A program made the translations under genes and the position numbers. From contig JAPKCR010000004.1 of assembly GCA_026421135.1 (NCBI GenBank), positions 1 to 18,034 on the forward strand: a stretch of DNA of 18,034 bases. The letters are read 5' to 3'. This DNA comes from Sulfitobacter sp. Lineage in GTDB: Bacteria; Pseudomonadota; Alphaproteobacteria; Rhodobacterales; Rhodobacteraceae. The notes under the pieces were generated by a model that saw only the letters and a program-made list of their open reading frames with translations, did not search any database and was not told the DNA's origin. Positions 6,145 through 14,051 of the stretch are shown here, in pieces. Each line of letters opens with the position of its first letter. The stretch's first letter is position 1.

Positions 6145-7571
6145 TGGATCAACCTTAGTTGATTGATTTGCCGGGCGATGGCACGGAAGGCTTCGGACAG
6201 TTCAATACCTTCAACCCGGAAGAAGTGGCTTGGTGAAGATGCGCAGCTTTGCATTACATCAGCACCGTGTTGTTCAACTTCAAAGCCGATGGTCCAGATG
6301 ACAATACCCTCGGTTTTCGCAGCGTCACAGATCTTGTCGAGCAAAGTGTCGCCCTCGTCAGCAGAGTAGCGGGTATAGTAATACTGATGGCGCTTTCTGC
6401 TGCTTACGTAGTTTTGAAGGTAGTATTGAAAGTTCCAGTTCGACCAATGCGCTACTTCGCTGTCAGAGTTGTAGGCGGACTGAGAAATTCTCGCTGAACT
6501 GCTGTTCTCACCATCTGTCATGAGTACAATCGTCTTGAGTGTCTCGGCGTCATCGTATTCAGCAGGCCGGCTGGCAAATGTTGCCTCTACTACACCATCG
6601 CTGACAAGTTCGTTTGTGGTTTGCCGAAAGCTCGGGTCTAGCAAGGCCGTGCCCCATTTCATGCCCATATAGATGGCAGTACCAGCGCGGGGTTTCAGTT
6701 GGTCAATCTGGTTTTTCAGGGTCGCAGCATCTTGGCTGATCGGCCGTACACGCTCATAGGGTTGCCGCGGGCAAACTGTGTCGTAGAGGGTGTTCTGCTG
6801 GTACCCGGACTCGATTGAATAATAGTTCCACTGGAAGTGCTGGGTCTGATCCCATGGAAAACCAGGGGTCATTTGCGTCTGCACAAAGTGCCCGTTTGGC
6901 ACGTCGATACAGTGCGAGAAGTTGTGGAATGTATCAATCCAAAGCGCGTCAAAGATGTTCGGACCGACGTTGACCTGCTCGGAATATGGGATCAGCGACA
7001 ACGAAACATTACCCGCCGTTTCGGGGCGCAGCACAGTGTCAATGAAAGTCTTCGCTGCGTCTTTCATATTGGGAAGTTTGGAGTTGTTCTTCATGGAACC
7101 CGAAATGTCGAGAACCAAGGAAATCTCTACTTTTGGAACGCGTTCTTCGGCCATGCTGTGGGCAGGGACAGGCATCGAATTGATGCCAAATTTGCGCAAA
7201 TAAGGCGTGTCGAGTTCTTTGACCGCGTCAACGGTAACCGTGCGATAGTTCAAACCCTCGTCTACGGTGACGCTCGACACATAGTTCGCAATTGCCGACT
7301 TGGAGAAATAGTCTTGGACGACTGACGTGGGATCCAGTGTTTGATCGAGGTCAGCCGCAGCAAGTACGGCGCGATCTGATATCGCCTGCAGCCTTGAGCG
7401 TTCAAGCTCGTGGCGCATGAAATCCAACTGGATGCCACCCACCATCACCATCATTAAGATCATGAAGAGAACCCAAACCGTCATGATCCCGTCTTCTTCG
7501 CGGGCAAATCGCCGGGTGTGGGCAGAAAGTGCGTTTTTCAATGGTCTAACCGTCATCAATATAGGCGACAT
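6141..7571 (-). CDS. tadG: TadG-like pilus protein with von Willebrand A domain
   Basis: The 476-residue protein opens with a basic leader (RRFAREEDG) and one hydrophobic segment (about 28-47), the Tad-secretion-like anchor, followed by a helical linker. A VWA domain starts near residue 145 with the metal-ion-dependent adhesion site DISGS at 155-159; the other MIDAS elements are T298 (AGTAIYMG) and MTDGEN at 351-356. An aromatic insertion (about 214-280) carries C221 and C267, which may pair, and an aromatic stretch rich in Tyr and Trp occupies 376-402. TadG proteins help assemble or anchor Flp pili at the envelope. The start is well supported by AGAGGA about eight bases upstream. It is the first gene of a three-gene unit with the two TadE-like genes; the rest of a tad locus is not in the window. 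Confidence 0.88.
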   Translation of the reverse strand: MSPILMTVRPLKNALSAHTRRFAREEDGIMTVWVLFMILMMVMVGGIQLDFMRHELERSRLQAISDRAVLAAADLDQTLDPTSVVQDYFSKSAIANYVSSVTVDEGLNYRTVTVDAVKELDTPYLRKFGINSMPVPAHSMAEERVPKVEISLVLDISGSMKNNSKLPNMKDAAKTFIDTVLRPETAGNVSLSLIPYSEQVNVGPNIFDALWIDTFHNFSHCIDVPNGHFVQTQMTPGFPWDQTQHFQWNYYSIESGYQQNTLYDTVCPRQPYERVRPISQDAATLKNQIDQLKPRAGTAIYMGMKWGTALLDPSFRQTTNELVSDGVVEATFASRPAEYDDAETLKTIVLMTDGENSSSARISQSAYNSDSEVAHWSNWNFQYYLQNYVSSRKRHQYYYTRYSADEGDTLLDKICDAAKTEGIVIWTIGFEVEQHGADVMQSCASSPSHFFRVEGIELSEAFRAIARQINQLRLIQ

Positions 7572-7573
7572 TT

Positions 7574-7589
7574 TTAATTCCTCTTTAAC
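7574..7589. promoter_or_regulatory. CtrA-type box TTAA-N7-TTAAC overlapping the tadG ribosome binding site
   Basis: The plus-strand sequence TTAATTCCTCTTTAAC fits the alphaproteobacterial CtrA consensus TTAA-N7-TTAAC exactly. It lies 3-18 bases before the tadG start and contains the complement of its AGAGGA Shine-Dalgarno. A site here would repress rather than activate tadG, or the match may be chance in an AT-rich leader. Confidence 0.35.
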
Positions 7590-7637
7590 CAGATCGGCTT
7601 AGGTGTGCTGAGCCGTGCCGACTGCTTCAGTTGGTTC

Positions 7638-7643
7638 CTTATA
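7638..7643 (-). promoter_or_regulatory. possible -10 element of the tadG promoter
   Basis: On the minus strand TATAAG matches the sigma-70 -10 consensus at five of six positions and would start a transcript about 60 bases before the tadG ATG. No good -35 is visible at the right distance, so the call is tentative. Confidence 0.25.
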
Positions 7644-7722
7644 GGGAAAGAACGTGGCTGAAATGGGGCGGAAACCTTTGAAAATTGGGGCTCTGCTGTA
7701 ATATCCGTGCGCAGAGGTTTGA

Positions 7723-7743
7723 TTTGCAAGCTACTGTTGCAAA
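7723..7743. promoter_or_regulatory. perfect palindromic operator candidate TTTGCAA-N7-TTGCAAA
   Basis: Seven-base arms are perfectly symmetrical across seven bases, and each arm contains the palindrome TTGCAA. The size and symmetry fit a dimeric regulator such as a LysR, AsnC/Lrp or TetR protein. It stands about 180 bp before the dehydrogenase start and about 150 bp before tadG, so either could be controlled; no regulator gene is adjacent. Confidence 0.45.
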
Positions 7744-7920
7744 GTCGGAAACGACGGTTTGCTAACGTTGAAGGATGCGAATCGCCGCAAGAAAGTTTTC
7801 TTTCTGCTTAAATAATATGCAACTTTTGGCGTTTACGGGTTCTCAAACTTTGCCGACCATGTTCAACAGGTAGGGGACTGATTTCTTACTTTAGGTCACA
7901 TTGCCAAACAGGAGCATTCT

Positions 7921-9351
7921 ATGACCCCCGCAAACGAACCAAGCTTTCGCGATAGTGTGGACATCATGTTTAACAGGGCCGTCGCCCTGATGGACCTGTC
8001 CCCCGGACTTGAGGAAAAAATTCGCGTCTGCAATGCGACCTACACTGTCCGTTTCGGGGTGCGCTTACGGGGGCGGATCCAGACATTCACAGGGTATCGT
8101 TCTGTTCACTCCGAACATATGGAACCTGTGAAAGGCGGCATTCGCTATAGCCTTGGTGTCAACCAAGACGAGGTAGAGGCGCTGGCGGCTTTGATGACCT
8201 ATAAATGCGCACTGGTCGAAGCGCCTTTTGGCGGTTCAAAGGGGGGATTGTGCATTGATCCACGCGATTATGATGAACACGAGCTTGAGCTGATCACACG
8301 CCGCTTTGCCTATGAGTTGATCAAGCGTGATATGATCAACCCGGCACAAAACGTACCCGCACCCGATATGGGCACTGGCGAACGGGAAATGGCGTGGATC
8401 GCCGATCAGTACAAGCGCATGAACACCACCGATATAAACGGGGTTGCCTGTGTGACGGGTAAACCCATCAACGCGGGCGGTATCCATGGCCGGACCGAGG
8501 CAACTGGGCGCGGAGTTCAATACGCACTGCACGCATTCTTTCGCGACGCCAAGGGGCTCGCGAAAGCCGGGCTTGCAGGCACGATGAGAGGTAAGCGGGT
8601 CATCGTTCAAGGGTTGGGGAACGTGGGCTATCACGCGGCCAAGTTCCTGAGCGAGGAAGACGGCTGCTTGATCACGGCGATCATTGAACGCGATGGTGCA
8701 TTGCAAAACGATGCGGGTCTGAATGTCGAGGCAGTGCATCAGTGGATTGCCAAACACGGCACGATTACGGGCTACCCCGATGCAAAGATGGTCGAAAACG
8801 GTGCCGCGTTGTTGGAAGGGGAGTGTGACATCCTAATTCCTGCTGCGCTGGAAGGGGTGATTAACCTTGCCAACGTCAACCGGATCAAGGCCCCTCTGAT
8901 CGTAGAGGCGGCCAACGGGCCAATTACTGCGGGTGCGGATGAAATCCTGTGCGCCAAAGGTGTCGTGATTATTCCTGATATGTATGCAAATGCTGGCGGC
9001 GTCACGGTGTCGTATTTCGAGTGGGTAAAGAACCTGAGCCACATCCGCTTTGGCCGGATGCAGCGCCGCAACGAGGAAAGCCGCCACCAGTTGCTGGTCG
9101 ATGAACTCGAACGCTTGAGTGCCGATAGCGGCGTAGGCTGGCAGCTAAGCCCGAACTTCAAAGAGAAGTACCTGCGCGGCGCGGACGAACTCGAACTGGT
9201 GCGATCTGGTCTTTATGACACCATGGTTGATGCATACCGGTCCATGGCTGATATCTGGCACGGCCGAGAGGATGTGAATGATTTGCGTACTGCCGCCTAT
9301 CTGGTCAGCATTACCAAGGTCGCGGCCAGTTACCGCGCCAAGGGGCTGTAA
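7921..9351 (+). CDS. gdhA: Glu/Leu/Phe/Val dehydrogenase, most likely glutamate dehydrogenase
   Basis: The 476-residue enzyme shows all GLFV motifs: substrate-binding KGGIRYS (K71), K95 in LMTYKCALVEAPFGGSKGG, the catalytic Lys K107 in the family signature PFGGSKGG, the catalytic Asp D149 in PAPDMGTG, and the dinucleotide fold GLGNVG at 231-236. Later AALEGVI and EAANGPIT complete the active-site cleft. Such enzymes interconvert glutamate and 2-oxoglutarate plus ammonium with NAD(P). The length is slightly above the usual 410-450 residues, with an additional C-terminal segment (about 380-430) between the helix SYFEWVKNL and the final helices, as in the glutamate dehydrogenases often annotated in Rhodobacterales. 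Leucine or other specificity is less likely but cannot be excluded by reading. CAGGAG precedes the ATG by six bases. It is transcribed toward sox but separated by 165 bases containing a hairpin. Confidence 0.92.
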   Translation: MTPANEPSFRDSVDIMFNRAVALMDLSPGLEEKIRVCNATYTVRFGVRLRGRIQTFTGYRSVHSEHMEPVKGGIRYSLGVNQDEVEALAALMTYKCALVEAPFGGSKGGLCIDPRDYDEHELELITRRFAYELIKRDMINPAQNVPAPDMGTGEREMAWIADQYKRMNTTDINGVACVTGKPINAGGIHGRTEATGRGVQYALHAFFRDAKGLAKAGLAGTMRGKRVIVQGLGNVGYHAAKFLSEEDGCLITAIIERDGALQNDAGLNVEAVHQWIAKHGTITGYPDAKMVENGAALLEGECDILIPAALEGVINLANVNRIKAPLIVEAANGPITAGADEILCAKGVVIIPDMYANAGGVTVSYFEWVKNLSHIRFGRMQRRNEESRHQLLVDELERLSADSGVGWQLSPNFKEKYLRGADELELVRSGLYDTMVDAYRSMADIWHGREDVNDLRTAAYLVSITKVAASYRAKGL

Positions 9352-9388
9352 ACCGGAATTCCCAAAGGCCTGAGCTAGCCAAACGACT

Positions 9389-9432
9389 GCCGCGGACAAG
9401 CCCAGTCCGCGGCGCAAAAATACCCCCATCCT
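9389..9432. repeat. hairpin plus GTATTTTTGCG-type intergenic element (minus orientation)
   Basis: GCCGCGGAC (9389-9397) pairs perfectly with GTCCGCGGC (9405-9413) around AAGCCCA. Next to it is GCGCAAAAATACCCCCATCC, whose complement reads GGATGGGGGTATTTTTGCGC and resembles the motifs near 10798 and 15005. It lies between the dehydrogenase and soxB; without a T-tract on the plus strand, terminator activity is uncertain. Confidence 0.5.
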
Positions 9433-9516
9433 GCTGCCAGCCATTGCACCTTTGCAACGGACTTGATTGAGTGGCCTCGAGGCGCTGTTATCAAGGCGGA
9501 TAAACTGGGGGATTGG

Positions 9517-10770
9517 ATGCGGTTTTCAGGATTGCGCGTACTGCGTGAAGGATTGACCGGAAACAAGGGGTGGGCACCGCACTGGCGCGATGCCGAACCC
9601 AAGGCCGAATATGACGCGATCATTATTGGCGGTGGCGGTCATGGTCTAAGTACCGCGTACTATCTGGCCAAGGAACATGGGCTGACAAATATCGCCGTTC
9701 TTGAAAAAGGCTATCTTGGCGGTGGCAATGTCGGGCGCAACACCACGATCGTGCGGGCAAACTACTTTCTTCAGGGGAATTCCGAATTCTATTCTCATTC
9801 ACTGAAGCTGTGGGAGGGGTTGGAAGAAGACCTGAATTATAACGTCATGCATTCGCAGCGTGGGCTGATAAATCTGTTCCATTCCGACGGCCAGCGCGAT
9901 GCCTTTGCGCGGCGCGGCAATAGCATGATTAACCAAGGTGACGATGCCGTGCTGCTGGATCGCGATGGCGTGCGCAAACATTTACCATATCTGGATTTCG
10001 ACAACGTGCGGTTTCCGATTTACGGCGGATTGCTACATCCGCGTGGCGGCACGGCGCGCCATGATGCAGTGGCTTGGGGATACGCGCGCGGCGCTTCAGA
10101 TCGCGGCGTGGACCTGATCCAGCAATGCGAAGTTACGGGAATTGATATCGAGAATGGTCAGGTGCGCGGCGTGCAAACCACCCGCGGGGCGATCAAGGCC
10201 AAGAAAGTTGGCATTGTGGTTGCGGGCCGGTCCGGTCAGGTGGCAGCCATGGCAGGAATGCGCTTACCGATTGAGAGCCATGTCTTGCAGGCCTTTGTTA
10301 CAGAGGGACTTAAACCCTGCATCGACCACGTAGTCAGCTTTGGCATGGGGCATTTCTATATCTCGCAATCCGACAAGGGCGGGTTGGTCTTTGGCGGCGA
10401 TCTGGATTTCTATGCCTCTTATGCCAGTCGGGGCAACCTGCCCATGGCCGAGCATGTGATGGAGGCGGGCATGACCTTGATGCCAATGATCGGCAAAGCC
10501 AAAGTGCTGCGGTCATGGGGTGGGATTATGGACATGACGCCTGACGGCAGCCCGATCATCGACAAGACAGATACCAAGGGTTTGTTCATCGATTGCGGCT
10601 GGTGCTACGGCGGTTTCAAGGCAGTGCCGGGATCAGGATTCAGTTTTGCGCATCTGATGGCGACGGGAAATCATCACGCGTCAGCGTCTAAGTTCCGGTT
10701 GGACCGGTTCCGCACGGGCGTCGATTTGATGGATGAAGAGGGCACCGGCTCTCAGCATAACCTGCATTAA
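9517..10770 (+). CDS. soxB: sarcosine oxidase subunit beta
   Basis: The 417-residue flavoprotein matches the beta subunit of heterotetrameric sarcosine oxidase in length and motifs. It starts MRFSGLRVLREGLTGNKGW, has the FAD-binding GGGGHG at 38-43, then VLEKGYLGGGNVGRNTTIVR. GGLLHPRGGTARHDAVAWG (170-188) contains H174 and H182; in characterised enzymes FMN is bound covalently to beta His173, so H174 is the likely counterpart. The subunit oxidises the N-methyl group of sarcosine. I chose the ATG at 9517 because family members start with this MRxSxxxxLR sequence and GGGGGAT lies just upstream; the ATG at 9463 would add 18 unrelated residues. It is the first gene of the soxBDAG unit, with a 78-bp gap before soxD. 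Confidence 0.95.
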   Translation: MRFSGLRVLREGLTGNKGWAPHWRDAEPKAEYDAIIIGGGGHGLSTAYYLAKEHGLTNIAVLEKGYLGGGNVGRNTTIVRANYFLQGNSEFYSHSLKLWEGLEEDLNYNVMHSQRGLINLFHSDGQRDAFARRGNSMINQGDDAVLLDRDGVRKHLPYLDFDNVRFPIYGGLLHPRGGTARHDAVAWGYARGASDRGVDLIQQCEVTGIDIENGQVRGVQTTRGAIKAKKVGIVVAGRSGQVAAMAGMRLPIESHVLQAFVTEGLKPCIDHVVSFGMGHFYISQSDKGGLVFGGDLDFYASYASRGNLPMAEHVMEAGMTLMPMIGKAKVLRSWGGIMDMTPDGSPIIDKTDTKGLFIDCGWCYGGFKAVPGSGFSFAHLMATGNHHASASKFRLDRFRTGVDLMDEEGTGSQHNLH

Positions 10771-10797
10771 GGGGGTGCTGGTGGCGAGGTTGGATTT

Positions 10798-10819
10798 GAG
10801 TATTTTTAAAAGGGTGAAG
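10798..10819 (+). repeat. GAGTATTTTTAAAAGGGTGAAG element between soxB and soxD
   Basis: This short sequence follows soxB and resembles the GGAGTATATTTGGCAAAATG sequence upstream of dnaG and the complement of the element after the dehydrogenase gene. No hairpin of note accompanies it here. It lies in the only real gap of the sox operon. Confidence 0.35.
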
Positions 10820-10848
10820 GGGCAGATGCCCGTTCAGAGGGGCTTGGC

Positions 10849-11121
10849 ATGAGACTGGATTGTCCGATTTGTGGAAGCCGTGACCGGCGCGAATTTTATT
10901 ATCAGGGAGACGCCGTGATGTTGGCGCGCCCTGCGGTAGATGCGGGCGCGGCGGCTTGGGACAGCTATTTGCATCTGCGGGATAATCCGGCGGGTCAGAC
11001 CCGGGATTTATGGCAGCACGAATTCGGCTGTGGGGCCTGGCTGGTGGTGACACGCGATACGGTGACCCATGCGGTATCTGATGTTGCGTTGGCGGCAGAT
11101 TTAAAAGGGGCCTTGGCATGA
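10849..11121 (+). CDS. soxD: sarcosine oxidase subunit delta
   Basis: The 90-residue protein has the size of the delta subunit and its zinc ligands: C5 and C8 in CPICG, then H57 and C61 in HEFGC, matching the CxxC...HxxxC site of the characterised enzyme. The subunit is structural, capping the alpha subunit. GAGGGG stands seven bases before the ATG. Its stop overlaps the soxA start (ATGA), so the two are translationally coupled. Confidence 0.95.
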   Translation: MRLDCPICGSRDRREFYYQGDAVMLARPAVDAGAAAWDSYLHLRDNPAGQTRDLWQHEFGCGAWLVVTRDTVTHAVSDVALAADLKGALA

Positions 11122-14051
11122 GGATCAAGGGCAGGGGTCTGATTGATCGGTCGAACACGGTCACGTTCAATTTCGATGGGCGCAGCTATGACGGGTTTGC
11201 GGGGGACACTGTATCCTCGGCGCTGTTAGCAAATGACGTGACGCTAATGGGGCGTTCGTTCAAGTATCACCGTCCGCGCGGAGTTTTGACTGCGGGCAGC
11301 GAGGAGCCGAACGCACTGGTTACAGTAGGGGCCGGGGCTGCGTCCGAGCCGAATGTGCGCGCCACCGTGCAAGAGATATATGACGGGTTGCACGTTCGCA
11401 GTCAGAACGCCTGGCCTTCGCTGGATTTCGATGTGATGGCGGTGAATAACCTGGTGTCACCGTTTTTGGGGGCCGGGTTTTACTATAAGACCTTCATGTG
11501 GCCGCGTAAGTTTTGGGAGAAGCTGTATGAGCCGGTGATCCGGCGGGCGGCTGGATTGGGCGGACTAAGCGGCGCGCATAACCCCGACACATACGAGCGG
11601 GCGTTTGCTTTTTGTGATGTGCTGATCATTGGCGCTGGGCCTGCGGGTCTGATGGCGGCTCTGACGGCGGCGCGTGGTGGCGCTGATGTGATTTTGGCCG
11701 ATGAGGATGCGATGATGGGTGGGCGGCTGAATGCCGAGACCGATCAGATTGATGGCAAGCCGGGTCATGTTTGGGCCGCCGAAGTTGTGGCTGAATTGGC
11801 GGGTATGGGTAATGTCCGGCTGATGCCACGCACCACGGTCACGGGAGCCTATGATCAGGGTACGTTTGGCGCGTTGGAGCGCGTAGGGCACCATCATGGC
11901 GAGCGGAGCGAGAGCGCGCCGCTTGAGTGTTTCTGGCGGATCGTGGCCAAGCACTCGATCTTGACCGCTGGCGCACTGGAGCGGCCGATTGCGTTTCAGA
12001 ACAATGATCGGCCGGGAATCATGATGGCGGGGGCGGTGCGCGCCTATTTGAACCGCTGGGGGGTAAGCCCTGGCAAGGCGCTGACGATCTTTGGCAATAA
12101 TGATGATGCGCACCGGACGGCGCGTGATCTGGCGGATGCGGGCGTGCGGATCGCTGCGGTGGTCGACAGCCGCACCGAGGTCGACATCAAGGGGGACTTT
12201 CCCGTTTATCGCAGCGCGCAGGTGTTCAATACAAGCGGTGGCAAAGAGCTGGAGAGCATTTCAATCCGCACCATCAGTGGCGTGGAGAAAATCCAGACCG
12301 ATTGTCTGGCGATGTCTGGCGGCTGGAACCCGACTGTGCATTTGACCTGCCATATGAACGGGCGGCCCACGTGGCGGTCTGACATTCAGGCGTTCGTGCC
12401 GACTGAAGGGGCAGTACCTGGTATGGTCTCAGCAGGGGCCTGCAATGGTACGTTTTCGACCCATGGCTGTTTGAATGAGGGTGCAGAGGTTGCGGGCAAA
12501 GTTCTGGGGATGCTTGGTAAGAAGGTGTCTGACGCGGGGCTGCCGCAGGCCGAGGATGCGCCGTACCGCATGCAGCCGTTGTGGGCTGTGGCGGGCAAGG
12601 GACGTGCTTGGTTGGATTTTCAGAACGACGTGAGTGTGAAGGACGTCAAGCAGGCTGCCGTTGAGAATTTCCGGTCGGTCGAGCATATGAAGCGTTATAC
12701 AACGCAAGGCATGGCGACGGATCAGGGCAAGAATTCGAACGTGGGTGCCTTGGCGGTGCTGGCCGATGCAACGGGGCGCGGGATACCTGAAACGGGGACT
12801 ACGACATTCCGGCCACCCTATTCTCCGGTCAGTATTGCGGCGATGGGGGCGGGGGCGCAAGGCGCTGGCTTTGCGCCGCAGCGGTTTACGACATCGCACA
12901 GTGCCAGCGTTGAGGCGGGCGCACCGATGATCGAGGCGGGATTGTGGTACCGCCCCAGCTATTTCCCGAAAACAGGCGAAAAGACGTGGCGGCAGTCGTG
13001 TGACCGCGAAGTAGGGTATGTCCGCAAGGCGGTTGGCGTTTGCGATGTGTCGACGCTGGGCAAGATCGACATTCAGGGGCCGGATGCGGCTGCGTTGCTG
13101 GATTTCGTCTATACCAACATGTTTTCGACGCTGAAGGTCGGGCGCGTGCGCTATGGGTTGATGTTAAGAGAAGACGGCACAGTGATGGATGACGGCACCT
13201 GTGCACGGTTAGGGGATCAGCATTTCGTAATGACCACCACGACAGCGGCGGCGGGTGCGGTGATGAAACATCTGGAGTTCGTCGCACAGTGCTTGCACCC
13301 CGAATGGCACGTCGCGATGACGTCTGTGACCGAACAATGGGCGCAGTTTGCTGTTGCGGGGCCACAGTCGCGCGAATTGTTAAATGGGGTGCTGGATACG
13401 CAGATCGACAATGACAGCTGGCCTTTCATGGCCTGCGGCGAGGCGTCGGTGCTGGGCGTCAAAGGGCGGTTATTCCGGATTTCGTTCTCGGGCGAGCACG
13501 CCTATGAGATCGCGGTGCCTGCACGCTATGGCGAGAGCCTGTTTCGTGAGTTGGTTGCCCGTGCCCAAGGACTGGGGGGCGGTGCCTATGGGATGGAGGC
13601 GCTGAATGTGCTGCGCATCGAGAAGGGCTTTATCACCCATGCAGAAATCCACGGGCGCACGACCGCGTTTGATGTGGGAATGGCAGGGATGATATCGGCC
13701 AAGAAAGATTGCGTCGGCAAGGTGGTGGCCGCGCGGCCCGGATTGGTCGCGGCGGATCGAGAGCGGTTGGTGGGGATGAAGCCTGTGGGTGCGGTGAAGT
13801 TGCTGAGCGCTGGCGCGCATATCTTTGAAAAGGACGCAGAAGCCGTGCGGGAGAATGATCAGGGATATGTCACCTCGGTCTGTTTCTCACCCGAGGTTGG
13901 TACCTATATCGGCTTAGGGTTCGTTAAAAACGGACCCGAGCATTACGGCAAGGTGATGCGTGTGGTCGATCACTTGCGTGAAATGGAAGTCGAGGTGGAA
14001 ATCTGTCCGCCAGTGTTCTTTGATCCTGAGGGAGGGCGTGCCCGTGGCTGA
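11118..14051 (+). CDS. soxA: sarcosine oxidase subunit alpha
   Basis: The 977-residue protein has the alpha-subunit domain order. A ferredoxin-like N-terminal domain (about 10-100) lacks cysteines and so cannot hold an iron-sulfur cluster, which is normal for this family. An NAD-binding Rossmann domain has GAGPAG at 172-177 and a second nucleotide-binding half follows around TIFGNNDDAH. The C-terminal half (about 605-970) is a glycine-cleavage T-protein fold with EQWAQFAVAGPQSRELL, GEHAYEIAVPA and YGMEALNVLRIEKGF, the site where the methylene carbon is transferred to tetrahydrofolate. Length is typical (about 970-1000). AAAGGGG stands about seven bases before the ATG, in a sequence almost identical to the soxD leader. 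Together with beta it converts sarcosine, oxygen and THF to glycine, methylene-THF and peroxide. Confidence 0.96.
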   Translation: MRIKGRGLIDRSNTVTFNFDGRSYDGFAGDTVSSALLANDVTLMGRSFKYHRPRGVLTAGSEEPNALVTVGAGAASEPNVRATVQEIYDGLHVRSQNAWPSLDFDVMAVNNLVSPFLGAGFYYKTFMWPRKFWEKLYEPVIRRAAGLGGLSGAHNPDTYERAFAFCDVLIIGAGPAGLMAALTAARGGADVILADEDAMMGGRLNAETDQIDGKPGHVWAAEVVAELAGMGNVRLMPRTTVTGAYDQGTFGALERVGHHHGERSESAPLECFWRIVAKHSILTAGALERPIAFQNNDRPGIMMAGAVRAYLNRWGVSPGKALTIFGNNDDAHRTARDLADAGVRIAAVVDSRTEVDIKGDFPVYRSAQVFNTSGGKELESISIRTISGVEKIQTDCLAMSGGWNPTVHLTCHMNGRPTWRSDIQAFVPTEGAVPGMVSAGACNGTFSTHGCLNEGAEVAGKVLGMLGKKVSDAGLPQAEDAPYRMQPLWAVAGKGRAWLDFQNDVSVKDVKQAAVENFRSVEHMKRYTTQGMATDQGKNSNVGALAVLADATGRGIPETGTTTFRPPYSPVSIAAMGAGAQGAGFAPQRFTTSHSASVEAGAPMIEAGLWYRPSYFPKTGEKTWRQSCDREVGYVRKAVGVCDVSTLGKIDIQGPDAAALLDFVYTNMFSTLKVGRVRYGLMLREDGTVMDDGTCARLGDQHFVMTTTTAAAGAVMKHLEFVAQCLHPEWHVAMTSVTEQWAQFAVAGPQSRELLNGVLDTQIDNDSWPFMACGEASVLGVKGRLFRISFSGEHAYEIAVPARYGESLFRELVARAQGLGGGAYGMEALNVLRIEKGFITHAEIHGRTTAFDVGMAGMISAKKDCVGKVVAARPGLVAADRERLVGMKPVGAVKLLSAGAHIFEKDAEAVRENDQGYVTSVCFSPEVGTYIGLGFVKNGPEHYGKVMRVVDHLREMEVEVEICPPVFFDPEGGRARG

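Larger units (their letters stand above)
7572..7920. other. divergent intergenic region between tadG and the dehydrogenase gene
   Basis: No gene is seen in these 349 bases. They hold several inverted repeats: CTCTGC (7691-7696) with GCAGAG (7711-7716), TTTGCAA-N7-TTGCAAA (7723-7743), and a hairpin of GCAAGAAAG with CTTTCTGC around TTTT (7787-7807). A TTAA-N7-TTAAC sequence lies next to tadG. The region is AT-richer than the flanking genes, as expected for two divergent promoters. The dehydrogenase ribosome binding site is CAGGAG, six bases before its ATG. Confidence 0.7.

Noticed and set aside
7636..7652. LexA/SOS box in GTTC...GAAC upstream of tadG
   Set aside because: Alphaproteobacterial LexA sites are direct repeats (GTTC-N7-GTTC); this is an inverted arrangement with a different spacing.
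9463..9516. Upstream ATG for soxB
   Set aside because: It would add 18 residues not seen in the family; the ATG at 9517 begins the conserved N-terminus and has a ribosome binding site.
11565..12113. Minus-strand frame of 182 codons inside soxA
   Set aside because: It is antisense to a fully conserved part of soxA and has no motif.
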